Source: Euglena gracilis (Eukaryota > Euglenida > Euglenophyceae > Euglenales). Taken from it: a DNA stretch of 64,000 nucleotides. The notes under the pieces were generated by a model. It was not told the DNA's origin. It did not search any database and saw only the letters and a list, made by a program, of their open reading frames with translations. The DNA is taken from NCBI GenBank assembly GCA_039621445.1, contig CP154956.1:37908553-37972552 (forward strand), read 5' to 3'. The first letter of the stretch is position 1, and every line of letters begins with the position of its first letter. Positions 56,850-64,000 of this stretch are shown one piece after another. A program made the translations under genes and the position numbers.

Positions 56850-59258
56850 GTGAGGTGCGTCAGGACCGCACCTTCCACCTCAGCCCCCACACCACATCCA
56901 GCCCCAGCACCACTCCCAGCCCGTTCCTCAAGGTTTGGGAGGTCGCCCTCCTGGTTAATTTCCCAGGACTACCACGTCCAGGAGGAGTACGTCAGGGACG
57001 TACTCCGCCGCCTGGGAGTCTACCCGGAGGTCGACGCCTCTTCTGCCAAAGACAACCGCAGGTTCGTCCGCTGGTGGGGGCCAGGGAGCAGGGAGGGAGA
57101 AGATGCCTTCAAGCAGGACTGGGGCAGGAAGGTTTTGTGGATCAACCCACCTTATAAAAAAATACAGGAGGTTCTCGAAAAAATCAGGAGGGATCAGGCC
57201 CATGCCATCCTGGTGATCCCCAGGTGGCCGGGGCGGCGTTGGTACAGGGAGGCCAGGGGCTTGGCAGTGCGCCAAGTCACGTTCCCTCAGGGAACACGAT
57301 TTTTCGGCAGAGGGGAGGAGTTGTGCCGGGGGACCAAGTGGCCCATCACAGCCTTTTTGCTGTGTGGGCACCCAGACCGGTGCACGCTGGAGGAGGTGAC
57401 ACGAAGGGGGAGGGAGAAAAAAACCAGGTTCGGGACACATTTTTCAGGGCCACCCCCAGGGACCGGGGGGGCCACAGGGGAGGTCAAGCCGGCACACCTG
57501 GGGCAGATGGGGAGAGCGGACCAGCCCAGGCGGATGCTGGACCTGTTCTGCGGGACAGGTTCAGTAGGGGACGTCTACCGCAGCCTGGGTTACCAGGTCA
57601 CGTCGGTGGACGTGGACCCCAGGTGGCGGCCAGACATTTGTGTTGACGTGCTGAAATGGAATTTTAAAAAACAGTTCCAGCCTGGGGATTTTGAGGTGGT
57701 GGTGTGCGGGGTCCCCTGCACCGAATTCAGCCTGGCCCTGACCACCAGGGAACGGGATTTAAAATTGGCTGATCGGCTGGTTCAGCGGGCCCTGGCCATC
57801 ATCAGATACCTCCGCCCACGGCGGTGGTGGCTGGAAAATCCCCGGTACGGGTACCTGCGGACCCGAAGGTACATGGCAGGGATCCCACACGTGGACGTGG
57901 ATTACTGCCAGTATGCAGACTGGGGCTACCAGAAGCCCACCAGGATATGGGGCAGCCCCCATGTCCTGGGTCTCCGGCCACGGGTGTGTGACGGCCGGAC
58001 CTGCACCAACCTGGAAAGCCCAGTACCGGAGGGGGGACGAAAGGGACGGCACAAAATTCGGCTCAGCAGCAAACACCAAAACGAGCCCAGGCACCTGAAA
58101 TATCGGATCCCAGAGGCGCTCATCCGTGACCTGGCCACAGCACCGGCACCGGAGGCCCACGCTTCCGGGTCTCCGGAGCCAGAGCGGGACCCCCAGACAG
58201 AGCGAGGGGTGCCCTCGGTCTTGCTCCGTGAGGTGGGGCAGGGTGCCAGTGAACGGCAGCTGCTGATGCGGGTGCAGGCCAGGGGGCCAGACGGACAGAC
58301 CCACTTCATCAACGCCCTCATTGACACAGGGGCAGAGGTGAACCTGGTCCGAAGAGGCATGCTACCCAGCACATACCTCCTGCCTGCCCCCAAGCCCCTG
58401 TCCCTGGTGACGGCTAGTGGAGCCAAGATGGAAGGGGGGGAACGTGAGGCAACCCTGGGCCTGGTCCTCCGGCGGGAGGGGGGCCTGGTTCAGGGGGAAG
58501 GGGCCCTGTGGACGGCCCCAGCCTCCTTCTATGAGGCAGACATCCACGTGGAGGCCATCATCGGCTTTCCGTGGCTGGAGGAAAACCAGCTCGGGGTGTT
58601 TCCACATCTCCGAGCCTTGGCATTCAGGGGAGAGCAGGTGGTCCTCCTTCGGGGACATGATGTGGAGGGTGAGCAAGTTCAGCCAGCAGCCCACAAAAAG
58701 GCACAAAAGCGAGTGAGATACCTGAAAATGGTGGAAAAAGTCAGAGCACTGCGGCTTGCTTTGCCAGAGGCAGCCCTGGGGGAGGACACTGAGGAGCCTG
58801 AGTGGGAGGAAAACCCCCTGCACGAGGATGAGGCGACCCAGGAGACAGTGGCCAAGGAACTCCTGCGGGCAGCCCGGGAGGTCGAAGCACGGGCAGCCCA
58901 AGGGGTCATCCTTGTACCCGAAGGGGAACAGGTGACCAGCCAGCGGGCTGAGGAGCTCCGGGCAGCCCTCCGGAGGGACTTCGAGGGGGAGGTTCTCCGA
59001 GACAGGTTTTGGGGGGAAAGAATCGTTCGGGGGCCCCTGGGGGAAGGGAAAATCGAATTAAAATCGGGATCCGTGGCGAAAAAACAGAGGCCTCTCCACC
59101 TGACGGGGGAGAGACACAGGGCACTGTGTGACCTGGTGGACGAGTGGGTTCGGGACAAGAAGGTGGAGGTGGGGTGCCAAGTGCCTGGAGCAGCCCCACA
59201 TTTGTGGTGGCCAAGAAACAGGGGAAGTGGCGTGGGGTTGTGGATTTCCGGGAATTAA
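56850..59258 (+). CDS. Chromovirus pol N-terminal polyprotein: two methyltransferase-like domains, protease, RT start (802 codons)
   Basis: ATG at 56850. Residues 1-37 are a Pro-rich lead. Residues about 38-178 form an N6-methyltransferase-like domain with NPPY at 99-102. Residues about 226-430 form a C5-methyltransferase-like domain with DLFCGTGS (231-238), GVPCTEFS (Cys 290) and LENP (Glu 329). Residues about 470-580 are a retropepsin with IDTGA (Asp 492) and AIIGFPWL. A charged linker leads to the RT N-terminus (VAKKQRPLHLTGERHRALCD). The frame is lost near 59165 by a one-base shift, so RT continues in the next frame. Standard Ty3/gypsy pol begins with protease; both methyltransferase-like domains are additions. 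Confidence 0.88.
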   Translation: MRCVRTAPSTSAPTPHPAPAPLPARSSRFGRSPSWLISQDYHVQEEYVRDVLRRLGVYPEVDASSAKDNRRFVRWWGPGSREGEDAFKQDWGRKVLWINPPYKKIQEVLEKIRRDQAHAILVIPRWPGRRWYREARGLAVRQVTFPQGTRFFGRGEELCRGTKWPITAFLLCGHPDRCTLEEVTRRGREKKTRFGTHFSGPPPGTGGATGEVKPAHLGQMGRADQPRRMLDLFCGTGSVGDVYRSLGYQVTSVDVDPRWRPDICVDVLKWNFKKQFQPGDFEVVVCGVPCTEFSLALTTRERDLKLADRLVQRALAIIRYLRPRRWWLENPRYGYLRTRRYMAGIPHVDVDYCQYADWGYQKPTRIWGSPHVLGLRPRVCDGRTCTNLESPVPEGGRKGRHKIRLSSKHQNEPRHLKYRIPEALIRDLATAPAPEAHASGSPEPERDPQTERGVPSVLLREVGQGASERQLLMRVQARGPDGQTHFINALIDTGAEVNLVRRGMLPSTYLLPAPKPLSLVTASGAKMEGGEREATLGLVLRREGGLVQGEGALWTAPASFYEADIHVEAIIGFPWLEENQLGVFPHLRALAFRGEQVVLLRGHDVEGEQVQPAAHKKAQKRVRYLKMVEKVRALRLALPEAALGEDTEEPEWEENPLHEDEATQETVAKELLRAAREVEARAAQGVILVPEGEQVTSQRAEELRAALRRDFEGEVLRDRFWGERIVRGPLGEGKIELKSGSVAKKQRPLHLTGERHRALCDLVDEWVRDKKVEVGCQVPGAAPHLWWPRNRGSGVGLWISGN
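56961..57382 (+). other. N6-adenine-methyltransferase-like domain in pol
   Basis: YHVQEEYVRDVLRRLGVYPE, VDASSAKDNRRFVRWWGPG, DAFKQDWGRKVLWINPPYKK, then VLEKIRRDQAHAILVIPRWP and GRRWY. NPPY (57144-57155) is the motif IV signature of amino-methyltransferases. The layout (DLFAS-like entry, D-AF-QDW, PP(Y/F), VLxKIRxDxA..LVxPxWPxxxWY) is that of the MT domain in DIRS-type elements, which sits after RNase H there rather than at the start of pol. In many DIRS copies the motif is degraded; here it is intact. A motif I glycine loop is not obvious. Confidence 0.75.
57525..58133 (+). other. C5-cytosine-methyltransferase-like domain in pol
   Basis: Motif I MLDLFCGTGSVGDVYRSLGY binds AdoMet, and VTSVDVDPRWRPDI gives the acidic motif II/III region. 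GVPCTEFS holds the catalytic Cys of motif IV (57717-57719) and WWLENPRYGYL is a motif VI ENP(V) variant. It is followed by DVDYCQYADWGYQKPTRIWG. A QxRxR motif VIII and a typical target-recognition domain were not found, so the domain is short. The catalytic residues expected for 5-methylcytosine synthesis are present. Cytosine methyltransferases have been reported in retrotransposons of dinoflagellates and charophytes; this is a different pairing. Confidence 0.8.
58260..58600 (+). other. Aspartic protease domain in pol
   Basis: FINALIDTGAEVNLVRRGML (catalytic DTG at 58323-58331), a flap-like region and VEAIIGFPWLEENQLGVF, the ILG-F-WL hallmark of Ty3-type proteases. It would mature gag and pol. 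Confidence 0.85.
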
Positions 59259-60496
59259 ACGAGGCCACAGTGACGGATGCTTACCCCCTCCCCAGGATCG
59301 AGGACATCCTGGTGAATCAGGGACGGAGGTACCTGTTCTCCGTCCTTGATCTAAAGGATGCCTTCCATCAGGTACCCCTACACGAAGTCTCACGCCCATA
59401 CACCTGCTGCAGCACCCCCCGGGGGTCCAAGCAGTGGTGTGTGGTCGTGATGGGCCTGAAAAATGGAGTGGCCATTTTTCAGCGGGTGATCGACTACTCG
59501 CTGAGGGATGTGGCTGATGTCGCCAACCCATACGTTGACGACATCATCGTGGGGACCGAGTGGTGTGGCACGGAGGAAGCTACCCTGGAGGCACACGACC
59601 AGGACATAAGGCGAGTGTTGGGGGCACTGCGGGAACACCGCCTGGTCGTGGACAAAAACAAGTGCCGCTTCTTCGTAAGAGAAGTGGAGTTCTGTGGCCA
59701 CATCCTGGGGGGAGGAAAACGGAAGCCCGCCCCGGGCAAACTCATGGCGCTGGAGAAGTGGGAGGAGCCCCGCACGATCACAGCCCTCAGGGGCTTTCTG
59801 GGCTTCACCAACTACTACTCCAGCTACGTGAAGGAGTATGCCCGGTATGCAGCCCCCCTGATGGAACTCCTCAAGGTGGGACGTGTGGAAGGGAAAAAAG
59901 GCAGCAAAAAACCTGTGAAATTCGGCCAAGTGGAACGGGAGGCCTTCACCGTCCTGAAGGAGGAGCTCCTCCGGGGATTGGAGCTCCACACCATCAACCC
60001 GGACCAGCCATTCATTCTCCGGGTTGATGCGAGCGACAAGGCGGTGGGGGCAGCCCTTGAACAGTTTTTGGAGCCAACGGAGGGGATGCCCACAGCCGTG
60101 GAGGCCACCACACGGAAAACCGTGCCTGTGGCCTTCTGCTCCAGGAAGCTCACGGCTGTGCAGGTGAAGAGCTGGTCTCCGCGACAGAAGGAGACTTACG
60201 CCATCATCCTGGCCCTCCAAAAATGGGCCTCCTACATCGGCCTGCAGCCGGTGTTGGTCCTCACGGACCACAAGTCCCTGGAGGCCTGGGCCAAGGAAAC
60301 CCTGGACACGCCCAGCGGACCTGCGGGAAGGCGGGACGCTGGCATGAAATGTTCTCCCGGTTTGACCTTCACGTGGTCTACATTCCGGGAAAGGAAAACG
60401 TGGTGGCGGATGCCCTCAGCAGATGGGCATATCCTGCCTCCAAGGCATTTGCCGACATCAGCCTCCACGGGAGCGAGGAGGATGATGAGGCAATGA
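59144..60496 (+). CDS. Chromovirus reverse transcriptase and RNase H
   Basis: Open frame of 450 codons continuing from 56850-59258 after a frame change near 59165. SSPTFVVAKKQGKWRGVVDF, FSVLDLKDAFHQVPL (motif A), FQRVIDY, YVDD at 59531-59542 (catalytic), CRFFVREVEFCGHIL, RGFLGFTNYYSSYV, then RNase H with ILRVDASDKAVGAALEQ, KETYAIILALQKW and LTDHKSLEAW. Another frame change near 60330 moves the RNase H end into 60223-60651. Confidence 0.93.
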   Translation: MGSGQEGGGGVPSAWSSPTFVVAKKQGKWRGVVDFRELNEATVTDAYPLPRIEDILVNQGRRYLFSVLDLKDAFHQVPLHEVSRPYTCCSTPRGSKQWCVVVMGLKNGVAIFQRVIDYSLRDVADVANPYVDDIIVGTEWCGTEEATLEAHDQDIRRVLGALREHRLVVDKNKCRFFVREVEFCGHILGGGKRKPAPGKLMALEKWEEPRTITALRGFLGFTNYYSSYVKEYARYAAPLMELLKVGRVEGKKGSKKPVKFGQVEREAFTVLKEELLRGLELHTINPDQPFILRVDASDKAVGAALEQFLEPTEGMPTAVEATTRKTVPVAFCSRKLTAVQVKSWSPRQKETYAIILALQKWASYIGLQPVLVLTDHKSLEAWAKETLDTPSGPAGRRDAGMKCSPGLTFTWSTFRERKTWWRMPSADGHILPPRHLPTSASTGARRMMRQ

Positions 60497-60651
60497 GGGC
60501 CATGATCGAAGAAGAACGAAGGGAAGAGCGAGAATGCGGGACACCGCACGGGGGGGGAGGAACTCCACGTGGCGGTAACAACACGCAGTGGGAGAGACAC
60601 AGCAGCACAGCACAGACCTGGCCCCAGCCCCACAGAGGGGGAGGGGGCTGA
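60330..60651 (+). CDS. RNase H C-terminus and linker (frame-shifted)
   Basis: Frame 60223-60651 supplies GRWHEMFSRFDLHVVYIPGK and NVVADALSRWAYP, the standard Ty3 RNase H end, then an acidic linker. The frame ends at 60649-60651, but the sense reading moves to the next frame near 60550 in a G run. Confidence 0.85.
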
Positions 60652-60889
60652 GGATTCAGTGCCAGGGGGCCCTGGCCCTGACCCCACAGGGGGGGAGGGG
60701 CCTGTGGATGCCCCCTCGGGAGATTCGGGTCCCATCCTCATGGGAGGGGAGGGACCTGGGGTACCTGCGTTGGACACGCGGGAGACACGAGGTTCCCCAC
60801 GTGCCCATCTTTTCGTGGATGAATTCGGAATGAACAGCCGGCAAGAAGGGGGGGACCTGAGGAACACCAACCGGGGCGAAGTGTTCTGA
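60555..60889 (+). CDS. Linker between RNase H and integrase
   Basis: HVAVTTRSGRDTAAQ is the V-TRS motif common between RNase H and integrase in Ty3 elements. It is followed by a low-complexity Pro/Gly/Glu repeat with GGEGP units and a stop at 60887-60889. The next stretch (60952 on) lies in another frame. Confidence 0.7.
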
Positions 60890-60951
60890 GTGAGGACCTG
60901 CAGCTGACCCCCCCCATCGATGATCCCCACCGGGGGGATCTCGGGGAACCT

Positions 60952-61960
60952 GTGGGGGAACCAATTTCACTTTCTCCAGACACGGGGGTGCACACCCAGG
61001 AGGAGGTGAAGGAGGATCCCTCCATCCCAGTGATGGACAGGGATTGGTCACGGGCATATGAAAATTGCCCTGTGTGGGGGCCTGTTTATGCAAGTGTGCG
61101 GGCCCCTGCAGGAGAGTGGCCTGAGGGAGTCCGTCTGTACGAGGACAAAATGTACACAGACGGGCTCCTCTGTGTGCCCACCAGCCTGATGGGGCTCGTG
61201 GTCCGGGCCCACCACGGGGACGCAGGCCACCCAGGAGCCTCCAGGCTCTGGCACCAGATGGGGCGGTGGTACAGGTTCGCTGATCCAAGGGGGGCTGAGA
61301 AAATGACCCAAGGCATCCAGCGGCAATGTGAAATCTGCCAAGCCTGTGACCCCTCTCGAGCACCTTTCAAGTGTGCTCTCGAAGCCACCCCTGTGCCACC
61401 GTTCCTCATGGACAGTGTGGCAGTGGACCTGTTCGCCATGCCTGAGGTGACCCACGAGGGCCAGGTGTATGATTACCTGGCCCTGTGCGTGGACCGTGAG
61501 AGTGGGTGGACAGTGGCCACCCCCCACAAGTACAAGGGCCTGACAGCTGAGGTGGTGGCCAAGGCCATGTTCCGACACTGGGACATGTTCGGGGTGCCCT
61601 CTGTGGTGACCTCGGACCGTGGCCCCCACTTCGCTTCGGCTTGGTGGCAAACAATGTGCGCCGCCATGGGGGTGAGGCGTGCCTACCACCACCAGGCCAA
61701 CGGTCGGGCAGAGGTGGCGGGCCAACGGGTGATGAACACCCTGTCCAAGCTCATCGCCGACCTGTCGGAAAAGGAGGCCTCCTGGGTGGTGCTGTTACCC
61801 AAGGCCCTCCGGCACCTGCACGATGTGCCAGGGGAGTCCGGCTTGTCGCCCTACGAGGTGGTCTTCGGGCGGCACCGACCACTCCAAGGCCTGCCCCACC
61901 AGCCCCCAAGAGAGGCCGAAGGGGCAGCCGACTTCATGGCACGGAATGCGGACTATGGAC
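60952..61960 (+). CDS. Chromovirus integrase core
   Basis: Open frame 60952-62226. HHGDAGH plus CEICQAC form the HHCC zinc domain. The catalytic DDE residues lie in SVAVDLFAMP, VTSDRGPHF and NGRAEVAGQRV. ESGLSPYEVVFGRHRPL ends the core. The sense frame changes near 61950 into 61823-62533. The residues downstream of that point in this frame are shadow. Confidence 0.93.
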
Positions 61961-62533
61961 GAGAAGGTGGCCTCAACCTTGAATGCCTTGCATGCCAAAC
62001 GGTGGGCTTCCATCAACGCCAAGAGAAGGGACCCACCTCCCCTGGAGGTCGGTGCCAAGGTGTGGTACCGCCCGGAGACACAGCCGGGCACAGACAAGCT
62101 AGCCACCAAGTGGAAAAGGGGGACGGTGGTGGCCCGCCGGGGTCGCCACTCCTATGTGGTGGAGCTGGCTCCAGGGGCCCGCCAAGAGGCACACCGGAGC
62201 CAGCTCAAGCTCCACACGGAGTATGAGTTCTCCACCGACCCCCTCCCACTTTTCTATTTCAACGACAAGGCGGCCCCCCTGGAGGTGGGCCCGGATGAGT
62301 GGGTGGTGGAGGAGATCGTGGGCAGCCGGAACAACCCGGAAACGGGCGTCCCGGAATTTCAGGTGAGGTGGAAAAATTGGGATCCGACGGATCTCCAATG
62401 GCTACCATGGTCGGGTTTCTTCCCATCCTACAACGAGGATGTGGTGGACTATTGTGCAGCCAAGGGCATTCCGTTGGAGGTGGTGGGACTTCTCCGCCCC
62501 GGGAAGAGGGGGGGGCGGGGACGGGGTCAATAA
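61940..62533 (+). CDS. Integrase C-terminus with GPY/F-like module and chromodomain
   Basis: KVASTLNALHAKRWASINAK, GAKVWYRPETQPGTDKLATK, WKRGTVVARRGRHSYVVEL (GPY/F-like), then the chromodomain DEWVVEEIVGSRNNPETGVP, EFQVRWKNWDPTDLQWLPWS (62296-62412). The chromodomain would target integration to marked chromatin and classes the element as a chromovirus. Ends with a basic Gly/Arg tail, TAA at 62531-62533. Confidence 0.92.
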   Translation, partial: HGMRTMDEKVASTLNALHAKRWASINAKRRDPPPLEVGAKVWYRPETQPGTDKLATKWKRGTVVARRGRHSYVVELAPGARQEAHRSQLKLHTEYEFSTDPLPLFYFNDKAAPLEVGPDEWVVEEIVGSRNNPETGVPEFQVRWKNWDPTDLQWLPWSGFFPSYNEDVVDYCAAKGIPLEVVGLLRPGKRGGRGRGQ

Positions 62534-62630
62534 CGGGGGAGAGGGGCAGGAGGTGGAGGCGAGGGGACGGCGGGTGCGGGGATTGTGGTGGTGGCGGAGC
62601 ACACGCACATCCTTCGCTCTTGTGCGTAGG

Positions 62631-63155
62631 ATGCAGCGCTACGTGCCCCGTCGCCCCTACGTCCCTGGACCTCTCCCCGTCGCCCCCCCGCCACCATCGG
62701 CCGCCGAGGCGGAGGCCACCCTCCTCACCCTCTTGCCCGCCCCCAAGCGCCCCCGCCTGGACACGCCCGCGGAACCTCCCCAGCCGGCCGACTCCCCCCG
62801 ACCACCGTCCCCCACACGCCCGGAGGACCTCCGCTCCCTGCTGGCCTACCTCGAGGGGCTGGCGGCGGAGGTGGAGCACCTCCGGAGCGTGGTGGGGCGG
62901 TTGGTGGGCGAGGGAGCGCCGCAGCGGGTGGATGCGGAGGTGCAGGCGGAGGCGCCTGGCGAAGGGGACGACCAGGGGAGCGAGGAGGAGGCAAGCGAGT
63001 CGGGGTCGTTGGACCTCCTCGCCGCGGCTGCCACGGCCGGGGACCCCGAGGCCGAGGACGCCGAAGGTGACCAGGTCGGGGAGCCCGGCGGGGTGCTCCA
63101 ACTGCTCCTCGCGGAGTTCGAGCCCTTGTGGCCCGGCTCCGATGAGGACCCCTGA
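62631..63155 (+). CDS. ORF3, acidic accessory protein (174 codons)
   Basis: ATG at 62631 just after an AG acceptor-like TTGTGCGTAG. Pro-rich N-terminus, an NLS-like PKRPRLD, a short leucine-heptad helix (LRSLLAYLEGLAAEVEHLRS), then a strongly acidic C-terminus ending LLQLLLAEFEPLWPGSDEDP. No known family. The layout suggests a nuclear protein that dimerises and may activate transcription. GC-rich third positions agree with real coding use. Confidence 0.6.
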   Translation: MQRYVPRRPYVPGPLPVAPPPPSAAEAEATLLTLLPAPKRPRLDTPAEPPQPADSPRPPSPTRPEDLRSLLAYLEGLAAEVEHLRSVVGRLVGEGAPQRVDAEVQAEAPGEGDDQGSEEEASESGSLDLLAAAATAGDPEAEDAEGDQVGEPGGVLQLLLAEFEPLWPGSDEDP

Positions 63156-63764
63156 GCCCCCCCCGCTGACCCAGACGTAGCCTGGGCCGGCTTACCTGTG
63201 GAGGCCAGCCCACCGGGGGGGGGGGGGGGCAGAAAACGGGGTTGGTGCGGAAAACCTTGGAGGGACCGAGCTGATTTCCTTTGTTTGTTGTTGTTGTTGT
63301 GTTTCGCAGGTTCAATCTCAATTTCAATTTCAGCGAAGTCAACCCCACAGTGCCCCTTGGCTACGGGCGAGGGGGCCAGGAGGGGCGACGGGACGCCCTG
63401 GTGGGGCGAGGCGGCCACAGGAGCACACCGGGGGGGTGGTCCGAAGGGTTGAGGGGGCCCACAGCCCCCCAAGGCTGGCCTCGCCCACCACCCGCGGCCC
63501 ACATAGCGCCCCGAGGGGCAAGCGCCCCACGAGACGAGGCGCCCCACGCGCCGCACGTGCACCACACCGCACGGTGCGGCGCCCGAGGGGCCCACAGGGG
63601 GTCCACAGGCGCCTGCGGGCCCGAGGGCCCACAGGGCCACGGAGGCCCAACGGGTGCCTCGACCCCCCGGGTGTGCATTTTTTTTGAGTCTTTCAAGTGT
63701 TCGGTCGATCTCCATTTCATTTTCGTGTTGCGTTGTCATTAGGCGGTGGAGGTGCCCCGTGGCC
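63156..63764. other. 3' region of the chromovirus
   Basis: A purine-rich stretch (63212-63241, G13 then CAGAAAACGGGG) could be a polypurine tract. A GTT run and GTTTCGCAG lie near 63283-63309, followed by GC-rich low complexity (63400-63660). No LTR match upstream, so the 3' LTR is either unrecognised or beyond the window. Confidence 0.4.
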
Positions 63765-64000
63765 AAGTTGGCTCCGGGGGGGGGGGCACCTGCCCATTTT
63801 GTTCAATTTTTGACGGTTGGCTACCCCTCATCGGCCCACCGTGCCGAAGGAGGGGGGGGGCAGCCAATTTTTGACCGATTTTTGCGGTCGTCCACGCCCC
63901 TCCTCGGACCACCAAGCCGGGGGGGGGGGCGCGCCTGCCAATTTTTGACCGATTTTTTTGCGGTCGGCCACACCCCTCCTCGGCCCACCATGCCGGGGGT
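63765..64000. repeat. Tandem repeat at window end, unit about 75-80 bp
   Basis: CCAATTTTTGACCGATTTTT, GCGGTCG(G/T)CCACxCCCCTCC, TCGGCCCACC and a G run recur from about 63790, 63865 and 63940, and the array continues past the end. Confidence 0.85.

Overview
The window looks like nuclear DNA of a flagellate protist, most probably a euglenid. Two things point there. First, positions 375-20599 carry the 3' half of an axonemal outer-arm dynein heavy chain gene (closest to the DNAH5/DNAH8 or gamma class) in 27 plus-strand exons, ending in a normal C-terminus. Second, the gene mixes ordinary GT-AG introns with introns that lack GT/AG ends and instead carry CAG at intron positions +4 to +6 and CTG at -8 to -6. 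Nine introns fit that rule exactly, and in each case it gives the junction expected from dynein homology. I know this signature from euglenid nuclear genes. I cannot name the species.

Layout. 1-20599: dynein exons, with introns holding GT and GGGTGT microsatellites, poly-G/poly-C tracts and a small fold-back element. 20600-25500: no gene recognised; several arrays of diverged tandem repeats. About 25570-34730: remains of a DIRS/Ngaro-like tyrosine-recombinase retroelement on the plus strand (gag-like region, split reverse transcriptase, RNase H/methyltransferase-like region, recombinase with an HSTR motif, terminal fold-back), broken and rearranged. 34730-38960: intergenic, with a nine-copy 50-bp minisatellite. 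38965-40568: a complete compact LTR element (two 289/288-bp TG...CA repeats, polypurine tract, 4-bp target duplication) with no recognisable coding capacity. 41009-43600: a second DIRS-like copy on the minus strand.

42149-55260 is a direct tandem duplication of about 6.56 kb. Each unit contains the minus-strand DIRS fragment, an intact unknown 218-codon ORF and the 5' (gag) half of a Ty3/gypsy chromovirus. The second unit runs on into the rest of that chromovirus: capsid, two CCHC zinc knuckles, a pol polyprotein and a third ORF. The unusual part is the N-terminus of pol (ORF 56850-59258). Before the protease it carries an NPPY-motif domain of the kind seen in DIRS elements (N6-adenine-methyltransferase-like), followed by a C5-cytosine-methyltransferase-like domain (DLFCGTG, PCTEFS and ENP motifs). 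RT, RNase H, integrase and a chromodomain follow. This copy is broken by several frameshifts, but all domains are recognisable, so it descends from an element that carried two DNA-methyltransferase-like domains. A candidate -1 ribosomal frameshift heptamer (G GGT TTA, in phase) lies inside gag in both duplicated copies. ORF3 (62631-63155) resembles a nuclear acidic accessory protein.
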